Positions 44,985 through 54,555 of a stretch of DNA of 64,000 nt are shown piece after piece. The notes beneath the pieces are model-generated. The model was not told the origin of the DNA and did not search any database. It worked only from the letters and a program-made list of their open reading frames with translations. The stretch is from contig PS015010.1 of assembly GCA_048213135.1 (NCBI GenBank), forward strand, positions 1,302,001 to 1,366,000, given 5' to 3'. Numbering within the stretch: position 1 is the stretch's first letter; the number at the start of each line of letters is the position of its first letter. The stretch is from Reclinomonas americana ATCC 50394 (taxonomy: Eukaryota; Jakobida; Jakobea; Jakobida). The position numbers and the translations under genes were made by a program.

Positions 44985-45070
44985 AATTACTAATGACCAA
45001 TTACCGGTTTTATAAAACATGAAGCCGGAGAAAATAGCCATTAGTAATTCGTAATTGGTCATTCGTAATT
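44985..45070. repeat. Heptanucleotide repeat element with matched inverted units (locus F)
   Basis: The left block (44985-45005) has AATTACT, AATGACC and AATTACC. The right block (45043-45070) has AGTAATT, CGTAATT, GGTCATT and CGTAATT. The variant unit AATGACC is matched by GGTCATT in the pairing position, so 19 of the 21 left-block bases can pair. This supports a hairpin rather than two independent repeats. Confidence 0.8.
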
Positions 45071-45102
45071 AATCTGTCGTAAATTCGCATCTTAACCCGA
45101 AA

Positions 45103-46764
45103 ATGATGAGCGAAGAAAAAAGCCTCAATTTTATTGAAGAGATCATTGAAGCCGACCTGGCCGCAGGAAAATATACCAGTATCGTTACCCGCTTTCCGCC
45201 GGAACCCAATGGTTACCTGCACATGGGCCATGCCACCAGCATCTGCCTCAATTTCGGGCTCACCAGCAAATACCCCGGCTATACCAATCTCCGCTTCGAT
45301 GATACCAACCCGGTTACCGAAGACACCGAATACGTGGAAAGCATCAAAGCCGACATCCGCTGGCTGGGCTTTGAATGGAAACACGAATTATATGCTTCCG
45401 ATTATTTTGAAGAGTTATACCAATATGCCGTAAAGCTGATCCGGAAAGACCTTGCCTATGTGGATGACCTCAGTTCTGACGAGATCGCCGCGGGCAAAGG
45501 CACCCCTACCGAACCCGGTACCAACAGTCCTTACCGCAGCCGCAGCATAGCCGAAAACCTGGAATTGTTTGAAAAGATGAAGAACGGCGAATTTGCCGAT
45601 GGCAGCCGTACCCTACGGGCAAAGATCGACATGGCGCATACCAATATGCTCATGCGTGACCCGCTGCTGTACCGCATCAAACATGCGCACCACCACCGTA
45701 CCGGCGACAACTGGTGTATTTATCCCATGTACGATTTCGCACACGGACAAAGCGATTCCATCGAAAATATTACCCATTCCATTTGCACGCTGGAATTTAT
45801 TCCGCACCGCGAACTGTACGACTGGCTGATCGAAAAACTGGAGATCTTCCCCTCCCATCAATACGAATTTGCCCGCCGCAACCTGTCCTATACGGTCATG
45901 AGTAAACGCAAATTGCTGCAACTGGTGAATGAGAAACATGTGGCCGGATGGGACGATCCCCGCATGCCTACCATCAGCGGTATGCGCCGCCGTGGTTTTA
46001 CACCTGCGAGCATCCGCACGTTCTGCGATAAAGTAGGCATTGCCAAAAGAGAGAATGTGATCGACTTCAGCCTGCTGGAATTTTGCCTGCGTGACGACCT
46101 GAACAATACCGCTTTAAGGGCGATGGCCGTACTTGACCCGGTAAAACTCGTCATCACCAATTACGAAGCCGGTAAAACAGAAGACCTGCCCAGTGAGAAT
46201 GGCCCCGACGAAAGCAGCGGCATCCGCAGCGTTCCTTTTAGCCGTGAATTGTGGATAGAACGTGAAGACTTTATGGAAGAGCCTGCCAAAAAATGGTTCA
46301 GGCTGGCCCCCGGCGCCAGTGTTCGCCTCAAAAGCGCTTATATCATTACCTGCGATAGTTTTGTGAAAGATGATGCCGGCAACATTACAGAGATACACTG
46401 TACTTACCATCCCGATAGTAAGAGCGGCAGCGACACCAGCGGCATCGCGGTTAAAGGCACCATCCACTGGGTATCAGCGGCACATGCCACACCTGCAGAG
46501 ATACGCTTGTACGACCGTCTTTTTAAAGTGGAGAACCCCTCCAGCGAGGAGGGCGACTTCAAGGATTATATCAACCCCGATTCCCTGCATATTGTACAGG
46601 GTTTCATTGAGCCGTCGCTTATGTCTGCCACACCCGAACAACGGTACCAGTTTCTGCGTAAAGGCTATTTCTGTCTGGATAAGGACAGTACCCCGGAACA
46701 CCTGGTATTCAACCGGACCGTTACACTGAAAGACGCCTGGGCCAAAGAAGTCAAAAAGGCTTAA
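45103..46764 (+). CDS. glnS: Glutaminyl-tRNA synthetase
   Basis: A 553-residue class I aminoacyl-tRNA synthetase (E. coli GlnRS is 554). It attaches glutamine to tRNA-Gln. The HIGH motif is HMGH (residues 40-43) in [15 protein letters not shown], the KMSKS equivalent is VMSKRKL (near residue 266), and the catalytic-domain segment [17 protein letters not shown] is diagnostic of GlnRS/GluRS. The two C-terminal anticodon-binding beta barrels follow. The second ATG (45106) would also serve as a start. The heptanucleotide repeat ends 32 bp before this start. Confidence 0.97.
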   Translation: MMSEEKSLNFIEEIIEADLAAGKYTSIVTRFPPEPNGYLHMGHATSICLNFGLTSKYPGYTNLRFDDTNPVTEDTEYVESIKADIRWLGFEWKHELYASDYFEELYQYAVKLIRKDLAYVDDLSSDEIAAGKGTPTEPGTNSPYRSRSIAENLELFEKMKNGEFADGSRTLRAKIDMAHTNMLMRDPLLYRIKHAHHHRTGDNWCIYPMYDFAHGQSDSIENITHSICTLEFIPHRELYDWLIEKLEIFPSHQYEFARRNLSYTVMSKRKLLQLVNEKHVAGWDDPRMPTISGMRRRGFTPASIRTFCDKVGIAKRENVIDFSLLEFCLRDDLNNTALRAMAVLDPVKLVITNYEAGKTEDLPSENGPDESSGIRSVPFSRELWIEREDFMEEPAKKWFRLAPGASVRLKSAYIITCDSFVKDDAGNITEIHCTYHPDSKSGSDTSGIAVKGTIHWVSAAHATPAEIRLYDRLFKVENPSSEEGDFKDYINPDSLHIVQGFIEPSLMSATPEQRYQFLRKGYFCLDKDSTPEHLVFNRTVTLKDAWAKEVKKA

Positions 46765-46783
46765 AAACCTCATGTTAATTTTA

Positions 46784-46802
46784 CCCGGCGGGCAACGCCG
46801 GG
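46784..46802 (+). terminator. GC-rich hairpin after glnS
   Basis: CCCGGCG and CGCCGGG form a 7-bp stem with a five-base loop, 19 bp after the glnS stop. Outer AAACCT / AGGTTT arms may extend the stem. There is no T-run, so it may not be a standard intrinsic terminator. Confidence 0.5.
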
Positions 46803-46892
46803 CAGGTTTCTCCCGTCTAGTGGTAAACCGGGCATGTATTGCTTGTGGAAAAGGTATGCCCACCCATGAGGTCACTAACCCTTAACACCGGT

Positions 46893-49800
46893 ATGAAAAG
46901 AATTTTATTAGCTGTTCTGGTCCTGTTGCTGGCATCCCGCGGTTTTTCACAATTGAACAACAGTTGGATCGATTACAGCAAGACCTACTATAAATTCAAA
47001 CTGGCCAAAGACACGCTTTGCCGCATTCCGCAATCCACGCTGGCCGCTATTCCCGGGCTGAATAATATTCCCGCCGAGCAGTTCCAGCTCTGGCGCAATG
47101 GTCAGCAGGTACGCCTCTACACTTCTGTAGTCTCCGGCCCGCTGGGCTCCTCCGATTACATCGAGTTCTGGGGTGAGATGAATGACGGCAAGCCCGATAA
47201 AACCCTTTACCGCGATCCGGATTACCAGTTGTCTGCCAAGTACAGCCTGGAGACCGACACCGCTGCTTATTACCTTACCGTAAACCCTGCCGGTGGTAAC
47301 CTTCGCTACACGCAAAGTACCAACACCATTACCGGCACCGTTACTGCTGATGCGTATTTCATGCGCCGTATTGAAGTACACTTCAGGAATATGATCAACA
47401 GGGGGTATTGTGAGAACTCCGGGGAAAACCTTTACTCCTCTTCCTATGATTACGGTGAAGGCTGGACAAGTAATGAAGTGTTCCCCTGCTGTGCGCTGGG
47501 TACACAATTGACCAACCTTAACGCTTATGCCGCAGGTCCGGCCAACAGCATCACTTTTACGATAGGCGCCTCGGGTAATGCCCTCTATGCACGTGACCTG
47601 GTGGTAAAGTTCTTCAACAATACCATTACGCCACCTATCAACCCGATGCCTTATTTCAATTACAAAAAAGACACCATCCGGAATTTATCTTTATCTCACG
47701 TAACAGGGCCAAACGGGTTACTCGTGTCCATCAATGGCAACTCCACCAATGCGAATGACCGTATTGTGGTGAGCAACTTCACCGTTACTTACCCTTCTAC
47801 CTTTAACTTCAACAACGAGAAGAACTTTTATTTTGAGCTGCAACCCAAGGCTGGTCCCAACTACCTGGTGATCACCAATTTTAATAACAATGGTATTGCA
47901 CCTATCCTTTACGACATCAACAACGGTCGCCGTTACCTGGGCGATATCAGTGTGGCGGGGCAAGTGCGGTTCGAGATACCCGGTTCCACCGACCCTGTGC
48001 GTAAATTTAATTTGATGAGCCAGGATGCCAATAACGTGTCCATCCCTTCTTCAGCATTTACCAGCCGCAGTTTTGTGAATGTGAACAACAGCGCCAACCA
48101 GGGCGATTACATGATCATCAGTCACCCGGCTTTGTACAACAACGGTTCGGGCGTTAATAATGTGGACCTGTACCGCCAGTACCGTTCATCGGTTACCGGT
48201 GGCGGTTACAATGCAAAAATATATGGCATCGATGAACTCAACGACCAGTTTGGTTTTGGTATCACCCGTCATCCCGCGGCGATCCGCGATTTTATCCGTT
48301 TTGCCAAAAGCAGCTTCAGCGTAGCGCCTAAATACACGTTCATCATCGGGCACGGAATAACGTATTCGGATTATTACGCCAACCAGGCCAATCCTGTTGC
48401 TGACCAGGTTGATCTCGTGCAACCCTTTGGCTGGCCGGCATCTGACATATTGCTTACCTGTGACCCCGGCAGCATTATGCCGCTGATACCGATTGGCAGA
48501 CTGGGTGCGGTTAATGGCAATGAAGTGGGCATCTATCTTGATAAAATAAAACAGTATGAGCAGGCGCAGGCTTCAACGGAGCAGACCGTGAACACGAAAG
48601 CCTGGATGAAAAACGTGATCCATGCGCTTGGCCCGGCAACAGAAGATGAGGCACAACGGTTCAGCATATATATGGACGGTTATCAAGCCATGCAGGCCGA
48701 CACGTTCTTCGGCGCCCATATAGAAAGGTTCATGAAAACAAGTGTTGCCGCTATTGAGCAGCAACAGAGTCAGCGCATTACTGAGCTGTTCAGCGAAGGA
48801 CTCGGTTATGTAAAATATTTTGGTCACTCTTCCGCCAATGAACTGGCGATTAACCTCAACTATCCCGAGAGTTATAACAACAACGGCAAGTATCCTTTCA
48901 TACACGTGAGCGGTTGTACGGTAGGTAATTTTTATACGTTTAATGTGAACCGCCCGGCGGGTTATAATGGCATGTCCTTATCGGAGAAGTACCTTTTCCT
49001 GCCGCAGAAAGGCGCCATTGGTTTTTTAGGCAGCACCCATTGGGGACTTGAAGACAGGCTGAACAAGTATAATTATCCTTTGATCAGGCACATGTGTACC
49101 GACATGTATGGCAACACCATCGGCAACCAGTTGCTCACCAACCTGCAGGAACAGGCCAGCGCCCCTGTTATCGACTTTTATTTCCGCCTGCACATGGAAC
49201 AGATCAACCTTCATGGAGATCCCGCGCTAAAGATCAACAACTTCCTGAAGCCCGATTATGCTATCGAAGATCAACTGGTGAAGTTCACGCCCAGCATCAT
49301 TTCTGTAGCGGACAACAGTTTTAAGATCGATATCAAAATGGCGAACCTGGGCAAGGCCATCAACGACTCAATCTTCGTTACGGTCAAACAACAACTTCCT
49401 TCGGGCACCATCAATACGTTGTTCAATAAAAAGATACACGGCATACTCAATATGGATACTTTACATCTTGATGTTGCCATTAGCCCGCTTACGGATAAGG
49501 GCTTGAATAAATTAATGATAACATTGGATGATGGTAACCTTGTAGATGAGCTTTCCGAGATGAACAACACACTCACTAAAGAGTTTTACATTTTTGAAGA
49601 TGAGCTTCGTCCCATCTCCCCTTATAACTTCTCCATCGTTAACCAGCAGAACATCGGTTACTATGCCAGTACAGCCAACCCGCTCAACAGCCAGCGCCAG
49701 TATGTGATGGAGGTGGATACCACAGAGCTGTTCAACTCCGCTTTCAAAAAATCCTATACCGTTACCGGCGCCGGAGGTATTGTGCAGTTCAACCCTGCCA

Positions 49801-50045
49801 ACATCACTTTCACTGAAGGCACGGTATACTACTGGAGAACTGCCACCGTTCCTTCGGGCACAGGCAGCTATATCTGGAACAACTCTTCCTTCATTTACCT
49901 GTCTGCAGGCGGTAGCGGGTTCAACCAGTCGCATTACTACCAGCACCTTAAATCCACCACCACCGATATCAGTTATGCCAGCGACCGCAGCTGGAAGTTC
50001 AAAAGCTCACTGGCCTCGGTGAAGATGAAAAACGGTGTATACCCC
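46893..50045 (+). CDS. porU2: T9SS sortase-like PorU2, N-terminal 1,051 codons (broken by gap)
   Basis: The ATG at 46893 opens a signal peptide (RILLAVLVLLLASRGFSQ); an ATG at 46866 is less likely. The region contains the C25 (gingipain-like) peptidase domain: FIIGHGITYSDYYA, SDILLTCDPGSIMPLIPIG, FGHSSANEL with catalytic His645, and VSGCTVGNFY with Cys675, then GAIGFLGSTHWG. T9SS PorU-type enzymes process the C-terminal sorting domains of exported proteins at the cell surface. The frame is open to the gap at 50046. It continues in the contig at 50066-51300, placed in reverse, and in 51506-52193. Joined this way the protein has about 1,691 residues, close to normal PorU2 length. Confidence 0.9.
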
Positions 50046-50065
50046 NNNNNNNNNNNNNNNNNNNN
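50046..50065. other. Assembly gap (20 N) inside porU2
   Basis: Exactly 20 N, a usual default when a scaffolder does not know the gap size. The next contig has the wrong orientation relative to the gene. Confidence 1.
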
Positions 50066-51300
50066 ACCCCGTCGAAGGTCACATCCAGCAGCGGGTTGTA
50101 TACATCGGCCCGTACAAAGAAGTCCTTGTACAGGATGTTGTTGAAGTGGTATTCTTCCAGCTGGTCATTGTCAGGGTTCACCTCTACGAACAGCGTGTTG
50201 TTGCCCGGCAGGTTGCGGGTATCGATCTGGTAGCTCACCACCAGGGTATCGGGGCTCACCTGCAGTTTCCTGCCCTTGGGAAGGGTCACAGGGTGAGGCA
50301 CATTGTTGCGGTCGGTGACCACCAGCCTGAGCTTCATCATACTGTCAAAGGCCGTGGGACTGATATTTTTAAAGGCCAGTTTAAAGTCGATCTTATCCCC
50401 CTGGTCCACCGTATCCCGCATCTGGAACAGCAGGTTGGGCGATACCGCTCCCTCGGGCAGCGGGGCATAGTTGATCCTCCAGTAGTCCAGCTGGTAAGGT
50501 GTACCCAGTACTTTATCCTGGTTGTACATCTTCAGCCTCAGTTTGGGATAGGTATTGGCATCAATGGCCGAGATGTCAAAATCCTTGGTCGAAGAGTCCA
50601 CCGTATACAGGGTGGTCTCTGTGCCTGATGGCTCAATACCGATCACTTCAAAAGAGAGGGTGTCGGCGCCACCGGTGGCCTCACTGCGCCTGCCCCTCCA
50701 GTGGAACTGGCTCCAGGTTTTGGCAGGGCCAAAGGCGGGTGATACGATCGAGCCTTCACCTTTAGTGGTAGGACAGCTTACCGTAAGGTCGATCTTATCG
50801 GTAGTACCGTCGGAGAACTTCCAGGCGGGAGCAAAGGTGCCGTTGTCGTTCTTTTTACAGATGAAGTTGAAGGCCCTGGGTTTATAGAAGGAATCGATAT
50901 CGGCAAAGCCCACTTCCTTAAGGGCATGGTATAAAGTATTGGTACCCGTGGGGTCATCGGCCTTCCAGTCGGCCACATAAGTGTTGTTGGCCGCGTTGGC
51001 ATGGGCGAAGTTCATCACCACCAGGTAATAACCATTGGCCGTTACATTACGGATAAAATCACGTGCAGCGGCCCGTTTGGCGGGTGTGGACAGGGTATAG
51101 GCAAAACTGTAACGCCGGGTAGGGTCACACACCGCATCACTGCCGTACTGGCCCGGGCCGCTGTTGGCGTTGAGTACCGGTTCAAAATCGATGGGATTAA
51201 AAATACTCATGATCAGCACATTGGACACCACGCACACACTCTGCACCACGTTACCCCCATCCACATTGATCTCAAAATCCTGTGCCTGGTTGGCCGCTGT
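50066..51300 (-). pseudogene. porU2: Middle part of porU2 on a reversed contig
   Basis: As placed, the minus strand is open through the whole 1,235 bp, encoding ~411 residues of an extracellular beta-sandwich protein (segments such as YYLVVMNFAHANAANNTYVA, LKEVGFADIDSFYKPRAF, LEEYHFNNILYKDFFV). It has no start or stop of its own. Reading it in reverse continues the porU2 frame exactly at both edges: the upstream part ends in the residues NGVYP and the reversed contig begins TAANQAQ; the reversed contig ends TFDG plus two bases that the first base at 51506 completes to valine, giving HIL next. It is therefore the central region of porU2 inverted by scaffolding, not a separate gene. Confidence 0.93.
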
Positions 51301-51505
51301 NNNNNNNNNNNNNNNNNNNNNNNNNNNNNNNNNNNNNNNNNNNNNNNNNNNNNNNNNNNNNNNNNNNNNNNNNNNNNNNNNNNNNNNNNNNNNNNNNNNN
51401 NNNNNNNNNNNNNNNNNNNNNNNNNNNNNNNNNNNNNNNNNNNNNNNNNNNNNNNNNNNNNNNNNNNNNNNNNNNNNNNNNNNNNNNNNNNNNNNNNNNN
51501 NNNNN
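51301..51505. other. Assembly gap (205 N) inside porU2
   Basis: A 205-base run of N lies between the reversed contig and the C-terminal part of porU2. In-frame continuity across the junction without extra residues suggests that the true gap may be near zero. Confidence 1.
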
Positions 51506-52193
51506 GCATATCCTCAACAAGGACATTGTATCTGCCAAACCGCATATCCTGGTGAACCTGAAGGATGAGAGCCGCTTCCTGGCCCTGGAAGACACGGCGC
51601 TGATCAGGGTGCAGGTACGCTATCCCGATGGCAGCCTGCACAGCTATAACTTTGGTGATACGATGCGCTTCACCCCGGCCAACCTGTCTACAGGCCAGAA
51701 CAGCGCCACCATCGACTTTTTGCCTTACTTCCCTGAAGAGGGTGAGTATGAACTGATCGTATCGGGCAAAGATGTGATGGGCAATACGGCAGGTAAACTG
51801 GATTACCATGTGATCTTTACGGTGATCTCCAAACCGATGATCTCCAACCTGCTGAACTACCCCAACCCGTTCACCACGTCCACAGCCTTTGTGTTCACGA
51901 TCACGGGCAGTGAGGTACCGCAGAACATCCGCATACAGGTGCTGACCATCACGGGTAAGATCGTGCGGGAGATCACCAAGGATGAGCTGGGACCACTGCA
52001 TGTGGGCCGCAACATCACGGAGTTCAAATGGGATGGCACTGATATGTATGGTCAGAAACTGGCCAACGGGGTGTACCTGTACCGGGTGCTGACCAACCTC
52101 AACGGCAGGTCACTGGACAAGTACAAAGCTACGGGTGACAATACCGACAAGTACTTCAACAAAGGTTATGGAAAAATGGTGATCATACGTTAG
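51506..52193 (+). CDS. porU2: PorU2, C-terminal 229 codons
   Basis: No start codon; the frame begins at base 51507 after one base that completes the last codon of the reversed contig. It encodes HILNKDIVSAKPHILVNLKD at its start, a surface-domain region, and a C-terminal segment LANGVYLYRVLTNLNG followed by DNTDKYFNKGYGKMVIIR, a FlgD-like/T9SS-associated ending typical of PorU2-type proteins. The stop (52191-52193) overlaps the 3' end of a convergent small membrane protein gene by 11 bp. Confidence 0.88.
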
Positions 52194-52602
52194 CAGGTAT
52201 GTCACCTGCTTTACGCCCCATGGAAAGATTGGGGAAGATCGCCGCCGCCAGCATGATCACGGAGGAGATCAGCATGAGAAAAATGCCCAGCCGTTTTTCA
52301 GGACAATAAGCATTATAGCAGGACGTAAACAACACATAGGTTTTGATCGTATAACCCACGCCCAGCGCTGTAAGGAACAGGTTGATCCTTTTGCCCCATA
52401 CTTTGGGCAGCAGCATGAACACCAGCGTTACAACACCGATAAATACCAGGAATTTACCCGGTTTTCCGTATTCATTTTTATAACTGTAAAAACCGTTGAA
52501 GGTTTGTTGTATATCGGCATAATAAGCCCAGGGAATAAAACAGGAGATGATCAGCAGAACACAGGCTGCAACGCCTGCCCAATGTAATATTTTCAGGAAC
52601 AT
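52183..52602 (-). CDS. Small multi-pass membrane protein
   Basis: 139 residues with four hydrophobic segments (ILHWAGVAACVLLIISCFIPW, FLVFIGVVTLVFMLL, INLFLTALGVGYTIKTYVLF, LGIFLMLISSVIMLAAAIF). The spacing of segments and YNAYCPEKRLG loop give no family I know. It is convergent with porU2 (11-bp overlap at the 3' ends) and stands alone, with the DUF1501 gene ending 90 bp upstream on the same strand. Confidence 0.6.
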   Translation of the reverse strand: MFLKILHWAGVAACVLLIISCFIPWAYYADIQQTFNGFYSYKNEYGKPGKFLVFIGVVTLVFMLLPKVWGKRINLFLTALGVGYTIKTYVLFTSCYNAYCPEKRLGIFLMLISSVIMLAAAIFPNLSMGRKAGDIPANV

Positions 52603-52692
52603 GCGGCAAAGTTAAGCAATTCCTTTTGCAGTAGCGGAAAACAACCATGGCAGCTGTACAGCGGGAGCACAACAGCCATGTATACTATACTT

Positions 52693-54540
52693 CTAATGGA
52701 ATATGATCTTTTCTGTAACGGCCGTATTGCCATATTCTACTTTCAGGAGGTAAAGCGTCTGCACATCAAAATAAGATGGCAGTTTCAGGCGGATGCTTCT
52801 GTTACCCTGGGGATTCAGCTGGTTGTAATACAGTTTCTCACCAAGTGTTCCGAAAATAGTGATGGATACATTTTCCTTTACTACCGAAAGGAATTCGATA
52901 TTAATAATGTGATCGGTTACGGGGTTGGGATACACCCTTATCTCCTGCCTGTCGCTGTTCTTCAGTCTAGCCAGGTTGGAATAATCAATCTCCCCTTGTT
53001 TGGTAATGCCTTTAATGCGGTAGAATACGTCCGGTGCATTGATCCGGTCATCCTGGTGGGTATAACGCTGCTGGTTGTTGTTACTGGTATTCGTCATCGA
53101 TTGTACCGGTTGAAAATCGGCTGCATTCACAGAACGTTCCACTATAAATGAATCATACCTGTCGTTGCCATTCACCGTAAAATCAAGTTTGGCATAGTTG
53201 CCGTTCCATACCGCGGCGAGTTTAATATCATCTGCCGCCAGTACCGCGGGGTTAAAGATGGGAATAGTGCTGTAAGTGCCATTGAGCACCGTCTGCGATT
53301 GTGATTCATCCATACATAACCACTTCTGCATAACGGTGGCGTATAGCTGCCGGAAATCGTATTGCAGGGGCACCTGTGTACTGGATGTAGGACTGGCAGG
53401 CAACACAGGAGAAGTACCGCTGACACCACCCAGTATGCCTGCACCAAAAAAGATAACCGGTGCGCCGGAACCATGATCTGTTCCGCTGCTGGTATTGGCA
53501 ATAACACGACGACCGAATTCACTGAACGTCATCCCCGTTACCTTATTGGCCTTGCCCATTTTAGTGATGTCGTCCTGGAAGGCGGCAATGGCTACCGAAA
53601 GTTTGGATAATATATTGGCATGATAACCTGTAGCTGTATTACCGGCTACGACCTGGTCAACATGGGTGTCAAAACTATCAGGATGGTTAACTACATATAC
53701 AGGTGTTTTCAAACCACCACCGATCAGCCTGGCTACAATTTTCAGCTGGTCTGATAAGGTGTTTCCCGATGCCGCGTACATAGTGGATTGGGTGGCTTGT
53801 GCATTATATGCCGCGGTGATCCGCGATGTATAGGCATTGCTCTGGTCCTTCATCATACGCAGGAAGGTGAGTTCCGTTCCGTAATCACTCACCGGTGCCG
53901 GCGCGGGTGTTGCCGTGGCTACATTGATGAGCGCCGCGGGATTGGGCGCATTATATCCCATGTTGATGTTGGGGCCCTGTAACGATAAAGGCAATGCCCC
54001 TCCTATCTGGATAGCCAGCGGATCCGTGTCAGTAGCATTGGGATAACCAGTCGGGAAACCCGGGTAAGCCAGGTCAAGATCGCGTCCCAACCAGCCGGTA
54101 TCGGGAGTTGGCAATGTATTGGATGCGGTGAACCAGATATCCTGCGCCTGAAAGTGACTGTAATTCGGGTTGGGATAGGTTACGCCCTGTACCAGGTTAA
54201 CTTTGCCTTCATTGAACAGGTCGCGTAAACCTGTCATGGACGGGTGCAGACCTGTTGTGGTAGTTCCGTTAAGCGCCAATACCGATGCAGACGGAACCAG
54301 GAGATTCGGGCGTGCGTTGTTAAGTTCGGTATACCTGTCGAGCGGTATCACCATATTCAATCCATCGTTACCGCCATTCATCTGTATCACCACCAGTATC
54401 TTTCCGCAGGTATTGGCAGGTGCGGCCAGTGCCTGTAAAAAGGGATGCAGTACACCGTCGCCGGCAAATACCGGTATCCCCTTGAGCAGCATGGGTGCTG
54501 AGAACAATGCTGTATTACCTAAAAATGCTCTGCGATTCAT
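52693..54540 (-). CDS. DUF1501 protein with T9SS sorting domain
   Basis: 615 residues. The start NRRAFLGNTALFSAPMLL has a twin-arginine-like RR. The DUF1501 core follows (KILVVIQMNGGNDGLNMVIP, PNYSHFQAQDIWFTA, GMTFSEFGRRVIANTSSGTDHGSG), a sulfatase-like fold common in Bacteroidota and Planctomycetota. A Fn3-like domain precedes the C-terminus. The last ~80 residues (IRVYPNPVTDHIIN onward) are a T9SS type A sorting domain, so the protein should be exported to the surface. The DUF1800 gene lies 15 bp upstream, and the pair is a standard conserved operon of unknown function. Confidence 0.88.
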   Translation of the reverse strand: MNRRAFLGNTALFSAPMLLKGIPVFAGDGVLHPFLQALAAPANTCGKILVVIQMNGGNDGLNMVIPLDRYTELNNARPNLLVPSASVLALNGTTTTGLHPSMTGLRDLFNEGKVNLVQGVTYPNPNYSHFQAQDIWFTASNTLPTPDTGWLGRDLDLAYPGFPTGYPNATDTDPLAIQIGGALPLSLQGPNINMGYNAPNPAALINVATATPAPAPVSDYGTELTFLRMMKDQSNAYTSRITAAYNAQATQSTMYAASGNTLSDQLKIVARLIGGGLKTPVYVVNHPDSFDTHVDQVVAGNTATGYHANILSKLSVAIAAFQDDITKMGKANKVTGMTFSEFGRRVIANTSSGTDHGSGAPVIFFGAGILGGVSGTSPVLPASPTSSTQVPLQYDFRQLYATVMQKWLCMDESQSQTVLNGTYSTIPIFNPAVLAADDIKLAAVWNGNYAKLDFTVNGNDRYDSFIVERSVNAADFQPVQSMTNTSNNNQQRYTHQDDRINAPDVFYRIKGITKQGEIDYSNLARLKNSDRQEIRVYPNPVTDHIINIEFLSVVKENVSITIFGTLGEKLYYNQLNPQGNRSIRLKLPSYFDVQTLYLLKVEYGNTAVTEKIIFH

Positions 54541-54555
54541 AATAATAAATGAGGG

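Noticed and set aside
2296-45070. CRISPR array
   Set aside because: The heptamer arrays have 7-bp period and no unique spacers of constant length; no cas gene is present.
49999-51264. A minus-strand gene of ~420 residues at 49999-51264
   Set aside because: It runs across a gap, has no real start (GTG within a longer open frame), and is the reversed central part of porU2.
50066-51300. Phase-variable invertible segment in porU2
   Set aside because: Possible, but no inverted repeats are seen at its edges, the nearest recombinase is 6.5 kb away, and both edges are N runs; misassembly is simpler.
51213-52001. Open frames on both strands through the 205-N gap
   Set aside because: They depend on N being read as open codons and are not supported by sequence.
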